A stretch of 64,000 nucleotides of DNA from Burkholderiaceae bacterium (GCA_019232795.1 JAFANH010000107.1:47761-111760); one strand, 5' to 3'. Positions 1 to 11,234 are shown, numbered from the stretch's first letter. Program-made: numbers and translations. Notes: generated by a model from the sequence alone, not told the origin.

Positions 1-1
1 C

Positions 2-1060
2 TGGGTCGAAAAGCTGTGGGCCGACGGCAAGCGCCTGAAGCCGCGCGAAGTGGTAGCCGAGTTCGACAAATACCTGCACGACGAACTCGACCTGATGCGC
101 GAAGCGGCCAACGGCAGCCAACTGCGCCGCAACTTCCTCGACTCCGATCTGTTGCTGGTGCCGGAAATGTACTGGGACTATTGCTCGTCGTCGGTGATCG
201 TGATGGAACGCATGCGTGGCATCCCGATTTCACAGACCGAGCGCCTGCTCGCGGAAGGTGTGGACCTGACCAAGCTGTCGCGCGACGGCGTCAAAATTTT
301 CTTTACCCAGGTATTTCGCGACGGCTTTTTCCATGCCGACATGCACCCTGGGAATATCCTGGTCTCGGTGGAACCGGAAACCTTCGGCCGCTATATCGCG
401 CTCGATTTCGGAATCGTCGGCACCTTGAATGATTTCGACAAGGACTACCTGTCGCAAAACTTCCTGGCCTTCTTCCGCCGCGACTACAAGCGTGTCGCCG
501 AAGCCCATATCGAATCGGGTTGGGCGCCGAAAAATACACGCGTTGATGAGCTGGAAGCCGCGGTGCGCGCTTGCTGCGAGCCGATTTTCGACCGGCCCCT
601 GAAGGATATTTCCTTCGGCCAGGTCCTGCTGCGCCTGTTCCAGACTTCGCGCCGGTTCAATGTCGAAGTGCAGCCGCAGCTCGTGCTGTTGCAAAAAACC
701 CTGCTGAATATCGAAGGTCTCGGTCGCCAGCTCGACCCTGACCTCGACCTGTGGAAAACGGCCAAGCCCTATCTGGAAAACTGGATGGCCGAACAAGTCG
801 GCCTGCCCGGCCTGTTCTCGCGCCTGAAGACCGAGTGGCCGCGCTATATCCAGTTGCTGCCGCATGTGCCGCGCCTCGTGCACCAGGCGCTGACTCAGGT
901 CACCGACCAGCCGCACGGACAGACCGAAGTGTTGAAGCGTCTGCTCAGGGAGCAGAGGCGCACCAACGTATTGCTCGGCACCGCAATCTATGTCGGCACG
1001 GGCCTGCTGGCGGGCCTGGCGTTGGCCGGACTGTGGATGGCCTGGCAGTACGGGTATTGA
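2..1060 (+). CDS. ubiB: UbiB-family ATPase/kinase-like protein, 3' part only
   Basis: C-terminal part of UbiB, the atypical kinase-like ATPase needed for ubiquinone biosynthesis at the inner membrane. The open frame is already running at base 2, so the N-terminus lies outside the window. Visible kinase-like landmarks are the catalytic-loop-like [10 protein letters not shown] (around base 330) and the DFG-like ALDFG (around base 400). The C-terminus ends in a hydrophobic segment ([18 protein letters not shown]) matching the membrane anchor of the family. About 350 residues are present out of a usual length near 525. A methyltransferase gene follows after 28 bases. Confidence 0.93.
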   Translation, partial: WVEKLWADGKRLKPREVVAEFDKYLHDELDLMREAANGSQLRRNFLDSDLLLVPEMYWDYCSSSVIVMERMRGIPISQTERLLAEGVDLTKLSRDGVKIFFTQVFRDGFFHADMHPGNILVSVEPETFGRYIALDFGIVGTLNDFDKDYLSQNFLAFFRRDYKRVAEAHIESGWAPKNTRVDELEAAVRACCEPIFDRPLKDISFGQVLLRLFQTSRRFNVEVQPQLVLLQKTLLNIEGLGRQLDPDLDLWKTAKPYLENWMAEQVGLPGLFSRLKTEWPRYIQLLPHVPRLVHQALTQVTDQPHGQTEVLKRLLREQRRTNVLLGTAIYVGTGLLAGLALAGLWMAWQYGY

Positions 1061-1088
1061 TTTCCAGCTTGCCGGCGGCTCTATACGA

Positions 1089-1697
1089 ATGAGCGACGAA
1101 AAGACGCCAGACTTCCTGTTTCGCGACCCCGCGGCCCCAACCTTCTGGGACGAGAGGTTCGAGAAGGCATTCATGCCTTGGGACCGGGCCGGCGTACCGG
1201 CGGCGCTGCGCGATTTCGTCGAACGCTCCGCTCCTATGGTCACCCTGATTCCCGGCTGTGGCCTGGGCCATGAGGTGGCCTTGTTCGCAAGTGCCGGCTG
1301 GGACGTGACAGCCATCGATTTTTCTGCCGCGGCAGTGCGTGCGGCGCGTGCCAACCTTGGCTCCTTGGCCGAACACGTGATGGAAGCCGATTTCTTTAGC
1401 TTCGAACCCCCGCATCGGCCGCAATTGATTTACGAACGCGCTTTCTTGTGCGCGCTGGCCCCAGCACTGCGAACAGCCATTGTCGAGCGCTGGGCTGCGT
1501 TGTTGCCGCCTGGCGGCCTGCTGGCGGGGTATTTCTTTTTCGGCGAGACCATGCGCGGACCTCCCTTCGGCATAGGCGCTGCACAACTCGAAACCTTGCT
1601 GCAACCCCATTTCGCGCGTATCGAGGATGCCGAAGTGCAGGACTCGATCCCGGTATTCATCGGCAAGGAGCGTTGGCAAGTCTGGCGTCGGCGGTAG
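1089..1697 (+). CDS. SAM-dependent methyltransferase (TPMT-like class I)
   Basis: Small soluble class I methyltransferase of 202 residues. Motif I is visible as LIPGCGLGHEVALFASAGWD followed by the acidic VTAIDFS, the usual S-adenosylmethionine pocket; a later VMEADFF fits motif II. The N-terminal PTFWDERFEKAFMPWDRAGVP resembles thiopurine S-methyltransferase-like proteins, but the substrate cannot be read from sequence. The start was placed at ATG 1089 (MSDEK) because the longer frame from 990 would run through the end of ubiB. The position just after ubiB makes a role in quinone chemistry possible but unproven. Confidence 0.8.
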   Translation: MSDEKTPDFLFRDPAAPTFWDERFEKAFMPWDRAGVPAALRDFVERSAPMVTLIPGCGLGHEVALFASAGWDVTAIDFSAAAVRAARANLGSLAEHVMEADFFSFEPPHRPQLIYERAFLCALAPALRTAIVERWAALLPPGGLLAGYFFFGETMRGPPFGIGAAQLETLLQPHFARIEDAEVQDSIPVFIGKERWQVWRRR

Positions 1698-1844
1698 AAA
1701 TCGCGTCGCGGCGGACTGACCCCTCCTGTCGACACTCCGCAGCATTGGCCGAAAGGAATGCCGGGCCGAAAAGGAGAGTTTTTCGGACATTGTGGACGCC
1801 GCGGCGGTAGCACGTGAGCGGCTCTGCAGAGGGGCAATTTCCGG

Positions 1845-1871
1845 TTGTGCCAAGACTGGTTTTGCTATAAT
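1845..1871 (+). promoter_or_regulatory. Probable sigma-70 promoter of the pot operon
   Basis: A perfect TATAAT at 1866–1871 lies 43 bases before the potA start. The best upstream hexamer is TTGTGC at 1845–1850 with a short 15-base spacer, so the -35 part is weak. No regulator site was recognised. Confidence 0.5.
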
Positions 1872-1914
1872 TTCCCGCTTTGTAATTAAACCTTCTGAGT
1901 CCCGGGTCTGTGAG

Positions 1915-3000
1915 ATGGCGCTCCTCGAAATCCGTAATGTCCGCCGCCGTTTCGGCGACTTTACCGCTGTTGACAATGTCAGCCTTTCCATAGAAGCAGG
2001 GGAGTTCTTCACCTTGCTGGGGCCGTCCGGCTGTGGCAAGACTACGCTGCTGCGCATGATCGCCGGCTTCGACCAGCCCGACGAAGGCGAAATCCTGCTC
2101 GACGGCGTCAGCCTGGCCGGTACGCCGCCTGAACACAGGCCGGTGCACACCGTCTTCCAGAGCTATGCACTGTTCCCGCACATGACGGTGGCTGCCAACA
2201 TCGCCTTCCCGCTCAAGATGGCGAATCGTCCGGCCGATGAAATCAAGAGCAAGGTGGCCGAGGCCCTGGAAGACGTACGCCTGTCTGAATTCGCGGCACG
2301 CTATCCGCATGAATTGTCGGGCGGCCAGCGTCAGCGCGTGGCGATTGCACGCGCCCTGGTCAACCACCCCAAGGTGTTGCTGCTCGACGAGCCGCTGTCT
2401 GCTCTCGATGCCAAGCTGCGCGAGCAGATGCAGATCGAATTGATCAATTTGCAAAAGGAAGTCGGCATCACCTTCGTCTACGTCACGCACGACCAGGGCG
2501 AAGCGCTGGCTTTGTCGCACCGCATCGCCGTCATGAGCCGCGGCCGCGTCGAGCAGCTGGACGAACCGGACAAGATCTACAGTTTCCCGCGCAACCGCTT
2601 TGTGGCCGACTTCATCGGTACTTGCAATCTCTTCGACGGCAAGATCGAAGCTGCCGAAAACGGCATCGGCAAGCTCAAGGTCGAAGGTCTCGGCGTCGTG
2701 AGCCTTGCCTTGGCGGCCGAGGAAGCGAAGGCAGGCAACGCGGGTTTGCTGGCCCTGCGCCCGGAGAAGGTCAAGATCGCCAGCGACGATCAGCCGGGGG
2801 AAGGCAATTGCTTCCAGGGCGTGGTGCGCGAGCTGCTGTATCTTGGCGACGTGACCGTCTATGCCGTGGAAATCGCGGGTGGCGTGCGCGTCAAGGCCTT
2901 GTTGGCCAACTTTGGCGCGGGACGCACGCGCTTTTTCGAGGTGGGCGACACAGTGACGGTCGCCTGGGCCGTCGATGCCGGGCACTTCCTCCATGAGTAA
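1915..3000 (+). CDS. potA: Polyamine ABC transporter ATP-binding protein
   Basis: ATPase subunit of a spermidine/putrescine-type importer, acting on the cytoplasmic face of the inner membrane. The 361-residue protein shows Walker A GPSGCGKT (about residues 36–43), the signature LSGGQRQR (about 134) and Walker B LLLDEPLSALD with a following H-loop VTHDQGEA. A C-terminal TOBE-like region (ALRPEKVKI) follows, as in PotA. ATG 1915 was chosen because MALLEIRNV begins the ABC fold directly; the frame upstream of it has no family similarity. The stop overlaps the potB start (ATGAGTAA), indicating translational coupling in a potABCD operon. Confidence 0.93.
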   Translation: MALLEIRNVRRRFGDFTAVDNVSLSIEAGEFFTLLGPSGCGKTTLLRMIAGFDQPDEGEILLDGVSLAGTPPEHRPVHTVFQSYALFPHMTVAANIAFPLKMANRPADEIKSKVAEALEDVRLSEFAARYPHELSGGQRQRVAIARALVNHPKVLLLDEPLSALDAKLREQMQIELINLQKEVGITFVYVTHDQGEALALSHRIAVMSRGRVEQLDEPDKIYSFPRNRFVADFIGTCNLFDGKIEAAENGIGKLKVEGLGVVSLALAAEEAKAGNAGLLALRPEKVKIASDDQPGEGNCFQGVVRELLYLGDVTVYAVEIAGGVRVKALLANFGAGRTRFFEVGDTVTVAWAVDAGHFLHE

Positions 3001-3916
3001 TTCCGCTCAGCCACCCGCTGCAGGAGGCCGCAGCCGCTCCTTGGCACGCTGGCTGGTCAGTGGCCCGCCGCTGCTGTACCTGACCATCTTCTTCGTGCTG
3101 CCCTGCCTGATCATGGTGCTGGCCTCGTTCCGCTCGCCGGGTGATTATGGCGGCCTCGCGCCGCTGCATGACGAGAATGGCAATCTTGACCTCTCTTTCG
3201 ACAACTACACGCGTTTCGTGTCGGATTTCATCTATGCCAAGGTCTTCCTCAAGTCGCTGACCTATGCGCTGACCACTACCGTGGTCTGCCTGGTGATGGC
3301 TTACCCGGTGGCGATGCTGATCGCACACAGCTCGAAGAAGTACCGCGACCTGCTGTTGCTGCTGGTGATCCTGCCGTTCTGGAGCAACTTCCTGATCCGC
3401 GTCTACGCCTGGATGATCATCCTCGGCCCGCAGTCGGCGCTGTCGCGCGCCGTCAATGCGGTGCTCGCCTTGTTCGGCATGCAGCCGGTCGAAATGCTGT
3501 TCTCGGGCTTTGCCGTCATTGTCGGCCTGGTTTATGTGCACCTGCCTTTCATGGTGTTGCCGTTGTATGCCAACCTGGAAAAGCATGACCCGGCCCTGCT
3601 CGACGCCGCGCAAGACCTCGGTGCGAACGCTTGGCGCCGTTTCTGGCGCGTGACCTTTCCCTTGTCCTTGCCCGGTGTGTTCGCCGGCGCTGCGCTGGTC
3701 TTTATTCCGGCGCTCGGCATTTTCGCCGTGTCCGACATCCTGGGCGGCACCGGCGGTATCATGATCGGCAATGTCATCAAGCAGCAGTTGCTGGAGACGC
3801 GCGACTGGCCGTTCGGCAGCGTGCTGTCCATCATCCTGACCGCGGTCGCCCTGCTGGTAGCCGGCGGCGCGGCCTGGGTGGCGCGTCCCAAGCGCGAAGG
3901 GGTAGAGCATGTATAA
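2993..3916 (+). CDS. potB: Polyamine ABC transporter permease (PotB/PotH type)
   Basis: First inner-membrane permease of the polyamine importer, 307 residues. It has an N-terminal membrane helix (LLYLTIFFVLPCLIMVLASF), further hydrophobic helices, and the EAA-like cytoplasmic loop DAAQDLGANAWRRFWRVTFP, which docks onto PotA. The start was set at ATG 2993 (MSNSAQ), inside the potA stop; an ATG 18 bases upstream would be buried in potA. The 3' end overlaps potC by 8 bases, so the two permeases are co-translated. Confidence 0.92.
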   Translation: MSNSAQPPAAGGRSRSLARWLVSGPPLLYLTIFFVLPCLIMVLASFRSPGDYGGLAPLHDENGNLDLSFDNYTRFVSDFIYAKVFLKSLTYALTTTVVCLVMAYPVAMLIAHSSKKYRDLLLLLVILPFWSNFLIRVYAWMIILGPQSALSRAVNAVLALFGMQPVEMLFSGFAVIVGLVYVHLPFMVLPLYANLEKHDPALLDAAQDLGANAWRRFWRVTFPLSLPGVFAGAALVFIPALGIFAVSDILGGTGGIMIGNVIKQQLLETRDWPFGSVLSIILTAVALLVAGGAAWVARPKREGVEHV

Positions 3917-4679
3917 GCGTTCCAACTGGCTGTGGGCGATTTCTGCCGCGGTCTATGCCTTCCTGTACGTGCCGCTTCTGATCGTGATCGTGTATTCGTT
4001 CAACGATTCCAAGCTCAATGCCGAATGGGTCGGATTCACCTTCGACTGGTACCGCAAGCTGTTCCATCACGACGAAATGATCCAGGCTGCCGGCAATTCG
4101 CTGGGAATCGCGCTGGTCACGAGCGCGGTGGCGACCACGCTCGGCACCATGGCCGGATTTGCCATGCACAAGTATCCGTCCAGGATTCTGCAACTGCTGG
4201 TGCTGACGCCGATCGCCATTCCCGAGATCCTGATGGGCGTGTCCCTGTTGCTGTTCTTCGTCATGATCAACATGACGCTGGGCCTGGTTTCCATCACCTT
4301 TGCCCATATCGCGTTTTGCATAGGTTTCGTTGCCATCGTGGTGCGCTCGCGCCTGGCCGGCATGGACGAAAGCCTGACCGAGGCGGCGCGCGATTGTGGC
4401 GCTTCCCCCTGGCAAGCGTTTCGCCTGGTGACGCTGCCGCTGATCATGCCTGGCGTCATTGCCGGTGCCTTGATGGCATTCACGCTGTCGATCGACGATT
4501 TCGTCATCACCTTCTTCACGGCCGGCGCCAACGCTTCGACGCTGCCGCTGCAGATTTATTCGATGATCAAGATTGCCGTGACGCCCGAAGTCAATGCCGT
4601 TTCCACCTTGTTGATGGGATTGACGCTGGTGTTGATCGTCGTTGCCTCCAAACTTTCTCCCAATGCCCTCCGTTCCTGA
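3909..4679 (+). CDS. potC: Polyamine ABC transporter permease (PotC/PotI type)
   Basis: Second permease of the polyamine importer, 256 residues, about the usual family length. Hydrophobic segments cover most of the chain, starting with LWAISAAVYAFLYVPLLIVI, and the EAA loop is visible as EAARDCGASPWQAFRLVTLP. With PotB it forms the translocation channel driven by PotA. The gene overlaps potB by 8 bases and is followed 12 bases later by the binding-protein gene, so the four genes are one operon. Confidence 0.92.
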   Translation: MYKRSNWLWAISAAVYAFLYVPLLIVIVYSFNDSKLNAEWVGFTFDWYRKLFHHDEMIQAAGNSLGIALVTSAVATTLGTMAGFAMHKYPSRILQLLVLTPIAIPEILMGVSLLLFFVMINMTLGLVSITFAHIAFCIGFVAIVVRSRLAGMDESLTEAARDCGASPWQAFRLVTLPLIMPGVIAGALMAFTLSIDDFVITFFTAGANASTLPLQIYSMIKIAVTPEVNAVSTLLMGLTLVLIVVASKLSPNALRS

Positions 4680-4691
4680 TAGGGAAATGCC

Positions 4692-5753
4692 ATGAAAAAG
4701 CTGCTTGCCCTCGTTCCCTTCCTGTTCGCCTCGATGGCGGCGCAGGCGGCCGACGAATTCCACCTGTACAACTGGAACAACTACATCGCGCCCGAAACCG
4801 TGACGCGCTTCGAAGCGTTCTGCAAATGCAAGGTGGTGCAAACCTATTACGGCGATAACGAAGAGATGCTGGCCAAGCTGGCCGCCGGCGCCAGCGGTTA
4901 CGACATGATCGTCCCGACCGGGAATGCGCTCGAGCCCTTGATCCGCCAAGGTTTCCTGAAGCCGCTGGACAAGACGCAGCTGCCTAACCTGAAAAACGTC
5001 AATCCGGTCTACCTGAACACCGATTTCGACAAGGGCAACCAGTATTCGGTGCCTTACGCCTACACCATCACCATGCTCGGCTATAACGACCAGAAGATGA
5101 AGGAACTTGGCATCCCGGTCGATAGCTGGGCCGCGATTTTCGACCCGGCCATCCTGGCCAAGATCAAGGGCAAGGTGACCGTGCTCGATTCGGCCAACGA
5201 ATTGATGGCCGCCGCACTCAAATACCTGGGCTATTCGGTCAACGACACTGACGAGAAGCACTGGCAGCAAGCCAAGGACGTGATCATGAAGGCCAAGCCC
5301 TACTGGGCGGCGTTCAACGGTACCAGCTACATCAAGGAGTTGACTGTCGGCAACATCTGGATGTCGCATGGTTATTCGAACGACTTTTTCCAGGCCGAGC
5401 AAGACGCCCAGGCTGCGGGCCGCAAGTTCCATATCCGCCAAGGCTTGCCCAAGGAAGGCGCCGTGCTGGCACTCGACAATATGGTGATTCCGAAGTCGGC
5501 GCCGCGCCCTGATCTGGCGCTCAAGTTCATGAATTTCATGCTGGAAGGCAAGAATTCGGCTGAATTGACGAACTTGATCGGTTCCGGCAACCCCAACCTG
5601 GAAGCGATGAAATCGATCAAGCCGGAAATTGCCAAGAATCAGGCGATTTTCCCCGACAAGGCTACGCTGTCCAAGCTGGAAATGTTGAAGGACCTGGACA
5701 GCAAGAAGCGCCGCGTGCGCAATAAAATTTGGACCGAAATCCGAGCAAGTTAG
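4692..5753 (+). CDS. potD: Periplasmic polyamine-binding protein (PotD/PotF)
   Basis: Solute-binding protein of the polyamine importer, 353 residues. A signal peptide is evident (MKKLLALVPFLFASMAAQAA, cleavage near residue 20), after which the mature protein begins DEFHLYNWNNYIAPE, the characteristic opening of PotD/PotF proteins. YGDNEEMLAKLAAGASGYD is also typical of the family. The choice between spermidine and putrescine cannot be made from sequence alone. An AGGGAAA ribosome-binding site precedes ATG 4692. It is the last gene of the potABCD operon. Confidence 0.92.
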   Translation: MKKLLALVPFLFASMAAQAADEFHLYNWNNYIAPETVTRFEAFCKCKVVQTYYGDNEEMLAKLAAGASGYDMIVPTGNALEPLIRQGFLKPLDKTQLPNLKNVNPVYLNTDFDKGNQYSVPYAYTITMLGYNDQKMKELGIPVDSWAAIFDPAILAKIKGKVTVLDSANELMAAALKYLGYSVNDTDEKHWQQAKDVIMKAKPYWAAFNGTSYIKELTVGNIWMSHGYSNDFFQAEQDAQAAGRKFHIRQGLPKEGAVLALDNMVIPKSAPRPDLALKFMNFMLEGKNSAELTNLIGSGNPNLEAMKSIKPEIAKNQAIFPDKATLSKLEMLKDLDSKKRRVRNKIWTEIRAS

Positions 5754-5792
5754 CAGTCCGTCAACAGGCTGCGCCTATCCCCCAAAAACCGT

Positions 5793-5798
5793 TATAAT
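5793..5798 (+). promoter_or_regulatory. Likely -10 element upstream of fmdB
   Basis: Perfect TATAAT at 5793–5798, 34 bases before the fmdB start, after the potD stop. No clear -35 hexamer is seen at the right distance. The element would drive fmdB–DUF502–aspS. Confidence 0.45.
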
Positions 5799-5832
5799 TC
5801 AGGGTTTTGGATGATTTTTGCGGGGACTTTCG

Positions 5833-6156
5833 ATGCCGATTTACGCTTATCGCTGTGAGGCCTGCGGTTTTGCCAAGGATGTCTTGCAAAAGATATCGGA
5901 CGCGCCTTTGAGCGACTGCCCGAACTGCGGCAAATCCACATTCAAGAAGCAATTGACCGCTGCCGGCTTTCAGTTGAAGGGAACAGGCTGGTACGTCACC
6001 GATTTCCGTGGGGGCAGCGGCAATGCCGGCACGGCATCAGCGTCGGCCAAGACCGATTCGGGCACGGCTGCATCCACGCCTGCGCCAGCTTCTGTGCCGG
6101 CCTCGACTCCGGCGCCTGCAGCATCGAGCGGCGACGGCTCCAAATCGGCTGCTTGA
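5833..6156 (+). CDS. FmdB-family zinc-ribbon protein
   Basis: Small protein of 107 residues with an N-terminal FmdB-type zinc ribbon: MPIYAYRCEACGF, then SDCPNCG, giving two CxxC knuckles that would bind one zinc ion. The C-terminal half is low-complexity Ala/Ser/Thr/Pro, probably disordered. The start is ATG 5833, because the family always begins MPIYxYxC; the in-frame ATG at 5818 lies in the leader. The molecular function is unknown, although the order fmdB–DUF502–aspS is common in betaproteobacteria, so co-expression with translation genes is likely. Confidence 0.88.
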   Translation: MPIYAYRCEACGFAKDVLQKISDAPLSDCPNCGKSTFKKQLTAAGFQLKGTGWYVTDFRGGSGNAGTASASAKTDSGTAASTPAPASVPASTPAPAASSGDGSKSAA

Positions 6157-6190
6157 GTCTTCTACCCCTACGTCTCTTTCCTAGAAAACG

Positions 6191-6829
6191 ATGCGTAAAT
6201 ACTTCGTCACCGGTTTGCTGATCCTGGTTCCGCTGGTCATCACGGTCTGGGTCATCAGCCTGATCGTCGGTACGCTGGACCAGTCGCTGCTGTTGCTGCC
6301 CGTCGGTTGGCGTCCGGAAGCGATCGTCGGCTTCCATATCCCGATGCTGGGAACGATTTTTACGCTGCTGATCATCTTCCTGACCGGTCTCGCGACGCGC
6401 AATTTCATCGGCAACCAGGTGGTGCGCGCCTGGGAACTGGTCTTGAACCGCATCCCGGTGGTCAACTCGATCTATTCGAGCGTCAAGCAAGTGTCGGACA
6501 CTCTGCTGTCTTCTTCGGGTAACGCGTTTCGCAAAGCCGTGCTGGTGGAATATCCGCGCCGCGACAGTTGGACCATCGCCTTCGTCACCGGTGTGCCGGG
6601 CGGTGACGTCAAGAATCACCTGATCGGCGATTACATCAGTATTTACGTGCCGACCACGCCGAACCCGACTTCGGGTTTTTTTCTCATGGTTAAGCGTGAA
6701 GAGGTGGTCGAACTCGATTTGAGTGTCGATGAAGCCTTGAAATATATCGTCTCGATGGGCGTGGTGGCTCCCGACCTTCCTGCGAAAAAGACGGAATTGG
6801 AGCCGATTCAGGCGCAACCCGCGCAATGA
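6191..6829 (+). CDS. DUF502 inner-membrane protein
   Basis: Membrane protein of 212 residues belonging to the DUF502 family. There are two N-terminal transmembrane segments (TGLLILVPLVITVWVISLIV and LGTIFTLLIIFLTGLATRNF), then a conserved region with NRIPVVNSIYSSVKQ and FVTGVPG, both typical of the family. The function is not established. It sits between fmdB and aspS in the arrangement usual for this bacterial group, with only 34 bases separating it from fmdB. Confidence 0.87.
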   Translation: MRKYFVTGLLILVPLVITVWVISLIVGTLDQSLLLLPVGWRPEAIVGFHIPMLGTIFTLLIIFLTGLATRNFIGNQVVRAWELVLNRIPVVNSIYSSVKQVSDTLLSSSGNAFRKAVLVEYPRRDSWTIAFVTGVPGGDVKNHLIGDYISIYVPTTPNPTSGFFLMVKREEVVELDLSVDEALKYIVSMGVVAPDLPAKKTELEPIQAQPAQ

Positions 6830-6891
6830 TGCCGGCGCACAGCGGCGTTTCCGCTACTGCAAACGAATTGAAATAGAAACTGGAAAACAAT

Positions 6892-8697
<1,806 letters not shown>

Positions 8698-8723
8698 GCG
8701 GTTTGAACGATGTGAGATAGTTT

Positions 8724-8756
8724 GAAAAGGCGCAGGCGACTGCGCCTTTTCTTTTT
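8724..8756 (+). terminator. Intrinsic terminator after aspS
   Basis: Perfect 12-bp stem GAAAAGGCGCAG / CTGCGCCTTTTC (8724–8735 and 8740–8751) with a GCGA tetraloop, followed by TTTTT. It lies between aspS and nudB and argues against any nudB start upstream of 8767. Confidence 0.9.
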
Positions 8757-8766
8757 CCTCAGCCGC

Positions 8767-9246
8767 ATGAAGCCACCATTCAAAATTCCCGAATCGGTAC
8801 TGGTCGTGATCCACACCGAAGCACTCGAGGTTTTGCTGATCGAGCGCGCAGACCGGCCCGGCTTCTGGCAATCGGTGACCGGTTCCAAGGATGCGGAGAG
8901 CGAGCCGCTGCGCGAAGTCGCGATCCGGGAAGTGCGGGAGGAAACCGGCATCGTCGTCGGGGCAAATGAAGTGCCGGCCCATGCCCTTCAGGATTGGAAT
9001 CTGTCCAACATCTATGAAATCTATCCCGTGTGGCGCCACCGTTACGCACCCGGCGTCACGAAAAATACCGAGCACGTGTTCGGCTTGATGGTGCCGCGCA
9101 ACATCGCTATCACCCTGAATCCGCGCGAGCACATGCGCCATGTCTGGCTGCCTTGCCGCGAGGCTGCCGACCACTGTTTTTCACCGTCGAATGCCGAGGC
9201 CATCCTGCAACTACCGCAGCGATCGCAAATGCCTCCCGTAGATTGA
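8767..9246 (+). CDS. nudB: Dihydroneopterin triphosphate pyrophosphohydrolase (Nudix)
   Basis: Nudix hydrolase of 159 residues that removes pyrophosphate from dihydroneopterin triphosphate in folate synthesis. The Nudix box is visible in SVTGSKDAESEPL followed by REVREETGI, and the motif FWQSVTGS is typical of NudB. ATG 8767 (MKPPFKIPESVLVVIHT) was chosen; an upstream in-frame start would encode residues through the terminator stem. The next gene follows after 24 bases. Confidence 0.85.
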   Translation: MKPPFKIPESVLVVIHTEALEVLLIERADRPGFWQSVTGSKDAESEPLREVAIREVREETGIVVGANEVPAHALQDWNLSNIYEIYPVWRHRYAPGVTKNTEHVFGLMVPRNIAITLNPREHMRHVWLPCREAADHCFSPSNAEAILQLPQRSQMPPVD

Positions 9247-9270
9247 TAGCCGGCGAAATCGCGGAGTACA

Positions 9271-10068
9271 ATGAATCGTATGAAGCTCCGCATTGCCACC
9301 TACAATATTCATAAGGGCGTGTCGACTTTCCGCAGCCTGCCGCGCATTCATGCGCTCAAGCATGCGGTCAACGCCATGGAGGCGGATTTCGTCTTCCTGC
9401 AAGAAGTCCAGGGGCGGCACGACTGGCATGCTGCACGCCACGCCCAGGCATGGCCCCAGGAAGCGCAGCATGAATTCCTGGCCGGCGATTCGCACCACAG
9501 TGCCTACGGCATGAATGCCGTCTACGATCACGGTCACCACGGCAATGCGCTGCTCAGCAGTTATCCGATCAACGCTGTCCGCAATCAGGATGTGTCCGAC
9601 CATATCTTCGAGCAGCGCGGCATCCTGCACTGCATGGTGCAGGTTCAAGAATGCATTGTCCACTGCTACGTGGTGCATCTCGGCCTGTTCGCCGGCGGCA
9701 GGCGACGGCAGACTCGGGCACTGATCGATGCCGTACAGAGTTCCGCACGCGGCGACGATCCGGTCATCATCGCCGGCGATTTCAACGACTGGGGCAACCA
9801 GCTCAGCCCCATGCTGCGCAACAGCCTGGGTGTGGCCGAAGTCTTCGATGATCAACAGGAGGCTGCCGCCGCATCTTCGTTGCTGCCGAACTGGCCGTCG
9901 TATCCAGTACGCCCGGCGCGCACCTTTCCCGCGGCGTTCCCCTGCCTGCCGCTCGACCGCATCTATGTGCGCGGATTTGCCGTTGACTCGGCGCGCGTGC
10001 TGCACGGGCCGCAATGGGCTAAACTTTCCGATCACGCGCCCATTGTGGTGAACGTTCAACTGAATTGA
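9271..10068 (+). CDS. Endonuclease/exonuclease/phosphatase-family protein
   Basis: Metal-dependent phosphodiesterase of the DNase I/exonuclease III/inositol phosphatase fold, 265 residues. Catalytic motifs in order: ATYNIHKG, FLQEVQG (metal-binding Glu), NALLSSYPI, AGDFNDW and SDHAPIVV near the C-terminus. No signal peptide is seen. The start could be ATG 9271 or the ATG nine bases later. The stop overlaps the TTG start of the following cardiolipin synthase by 4 bases (TTGA); in E. coli the homologue YbhP also sits next to ClsB (YbhO), which supports a lipid-related function. Confidence 0.88.
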   Translation: MNRMKLRIATYNIHKGVSTFRSLPRIHALKHAVNAMEADFVFLQEVQGRHDWHAARHAQAWPQEAQHEFLAGDSHHSAYGMNAVYDHGHHGNALLSSYPINAVRNQDVSDHIFEQRGILHCMVQVQECIVHCYVVHLGLFAGGRRRQTRALIDAVQSSARGDDPVIIAGDFNDWGNQLSPMLRNSLGVAEVFDDQQEAAAASSLLPNWPSYPVRPARTFPAAFPCLPLDRIYVRGFAVDSARVLHGPQWAKLSDHAPIVVNVQLN

Positions 10069-11234
10069 AACAGCTGCGTTTTCTCCCTTCCAACGAGGTG
10101 CGGCTGCTGCACAACGGCGCCGAATTTTTCCCTTCTTTGATCGATGCCATTGATCAAGCTGCCGTCGAAATATTCCTTGAGTACTACATTTATGCCGACG
10201 ACGACGTTTCGGCCGACGTCAGCGATGCACTGGTACGCGCTGCCGCGCGCGGCGTCCGGGTGCATGTCATTTCCGACTGGTTGGGAACCGGGCGCCTGCA
10301 TACCGCCTTGCTGAAGCAGAAGCTGGCAGGAACCGGCGTGCTGCACCGGACCTTCAATCCATGGTTTCGGCGCGGCATCGCCCGCACGCATCGCAAGCTG
10401 TGTGCGGTGGACCGTAAAGTCGGCTTCGTCGGCGGCATCAACATCGTCGACGACATGTTTTCCGACGACGGCGTGTATCTGGCCCTGGCCGAGCCGCGCT
10501 GGGATTTCGCCGTGCGCATCGAGGGGCCATTGGCTGCGGCGATCCACAAGGAAATCGAAGCACAGTGGTTGCGCATGGGCAGTTTGAAGATCAAGGAGCG
10601 CATTGGCCTGTACCGGGAATTGCGCTCCGGCCCGCCGCTTGTTCAGGCCGGTATGGGCGAGGTATCGGCCGCACTGGTGGTGCGCGACAACTTGCGCAAC
10701 CGGCGCACCATACAGCGCGCCTACCTGCAGGCCCTGGGACACGCGCGCAGGAAGGTCGTGTTTGCCAACCCCTATTTTGCGCCCGGGCGCAAGCTGCGCC
10801 GCGCCCTCGAGGCTGCGGCGGCGCGCGGCGTCGACGTCACGGTACTGCTCGGGGTAGGGCAATTTCTCCTGCAGGACGCCGTTGCCCATTCGTTCTATCC
10901 GAAACTGTTGCGTGCCGGTGTCAAGATCGTCGAATACCGCAAGACGCAACTGCACGCGAAAGTCGCCGTGGTGGACGAGGACTGGACCACGGTCGGCTCC
11001 AGCAATTACGACGGCCTGAGCCTGTTCATAAACCAGGAGGCGAACGTGGTGATACGCGACGCGAAATTCGCCGTCGCCTTGCGCGCACAGATAGAGAAAG
11101 GCATTGCCGACGGTGTGGCAGTTCATCTGGCTGACTACGCCAATATCCGCTGGTACAAGCGGTTCTGGTATGGTGTGGCCTTCATGCTTTACGAAACCAT
11201 CATCCGCGTCGCGACCTGGAGCAAGTACACGTGA
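10065..11234 (+). CDS. clsB: Cardiolipin synthase B-like phospholipase D protein
   Basis: Phospholipase D superfamily protein of 389 residues, similar in size to E. coli ClsB, which condenses phospholipids into cardiolipin at the membrane. Both HKD motifs are intact: HRKLCAVD in the first half and HAKVAVVD in the second, followed by VGSSNYDGLSL. A C-terminal hydrophobic stretch (FWYGVAFMLYETIIRV) may associate with the membrane. Translation appears to begin at TTG 10065 overlapping the preceding stop, and the end overlaps the GTG start of hslR by 4 bases, so the three genes are coupled. Confidence 0.88.
   Translation: MKQLRFLPSNEVRLLHNGAEFFPSLIDAIDQAAVEIFLEYYIYADDDVSADVSDALVRAAARGVRVHVISDWLGTGRLHTALLKQKLAGTGVLHRTFNPWFRRGIARTHRKLCAVDRKVGFVGGINIVDDMFSDDGVYLALAEPRWDFAVRIEGPLAAAIHKEIEAQWLRMGSLKIKERIGLYRELRSGPPLVQAGMGEVSAALVVRDNLRNRRTIQRAYLQALGHARRKVVFANPYFAPGRKLRRALEAAAARGVDVTVLLGVGQFLLQDAVAHSFYPKLLRAGVKIVEYRKTQLHAKVAVVDEDWTTVGSSNYDGLSLFINQEANVVIRDAKFAVALRAQIEKGIADGVAVHLADYANIRWYKRFWYGVAFMLYETIIRVATWSKYT

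Noticed and set aside
8722..8766. Upstream extension of nudB
   Set aside because: It would be encoded by the terminator stem; the family begins at 8767.
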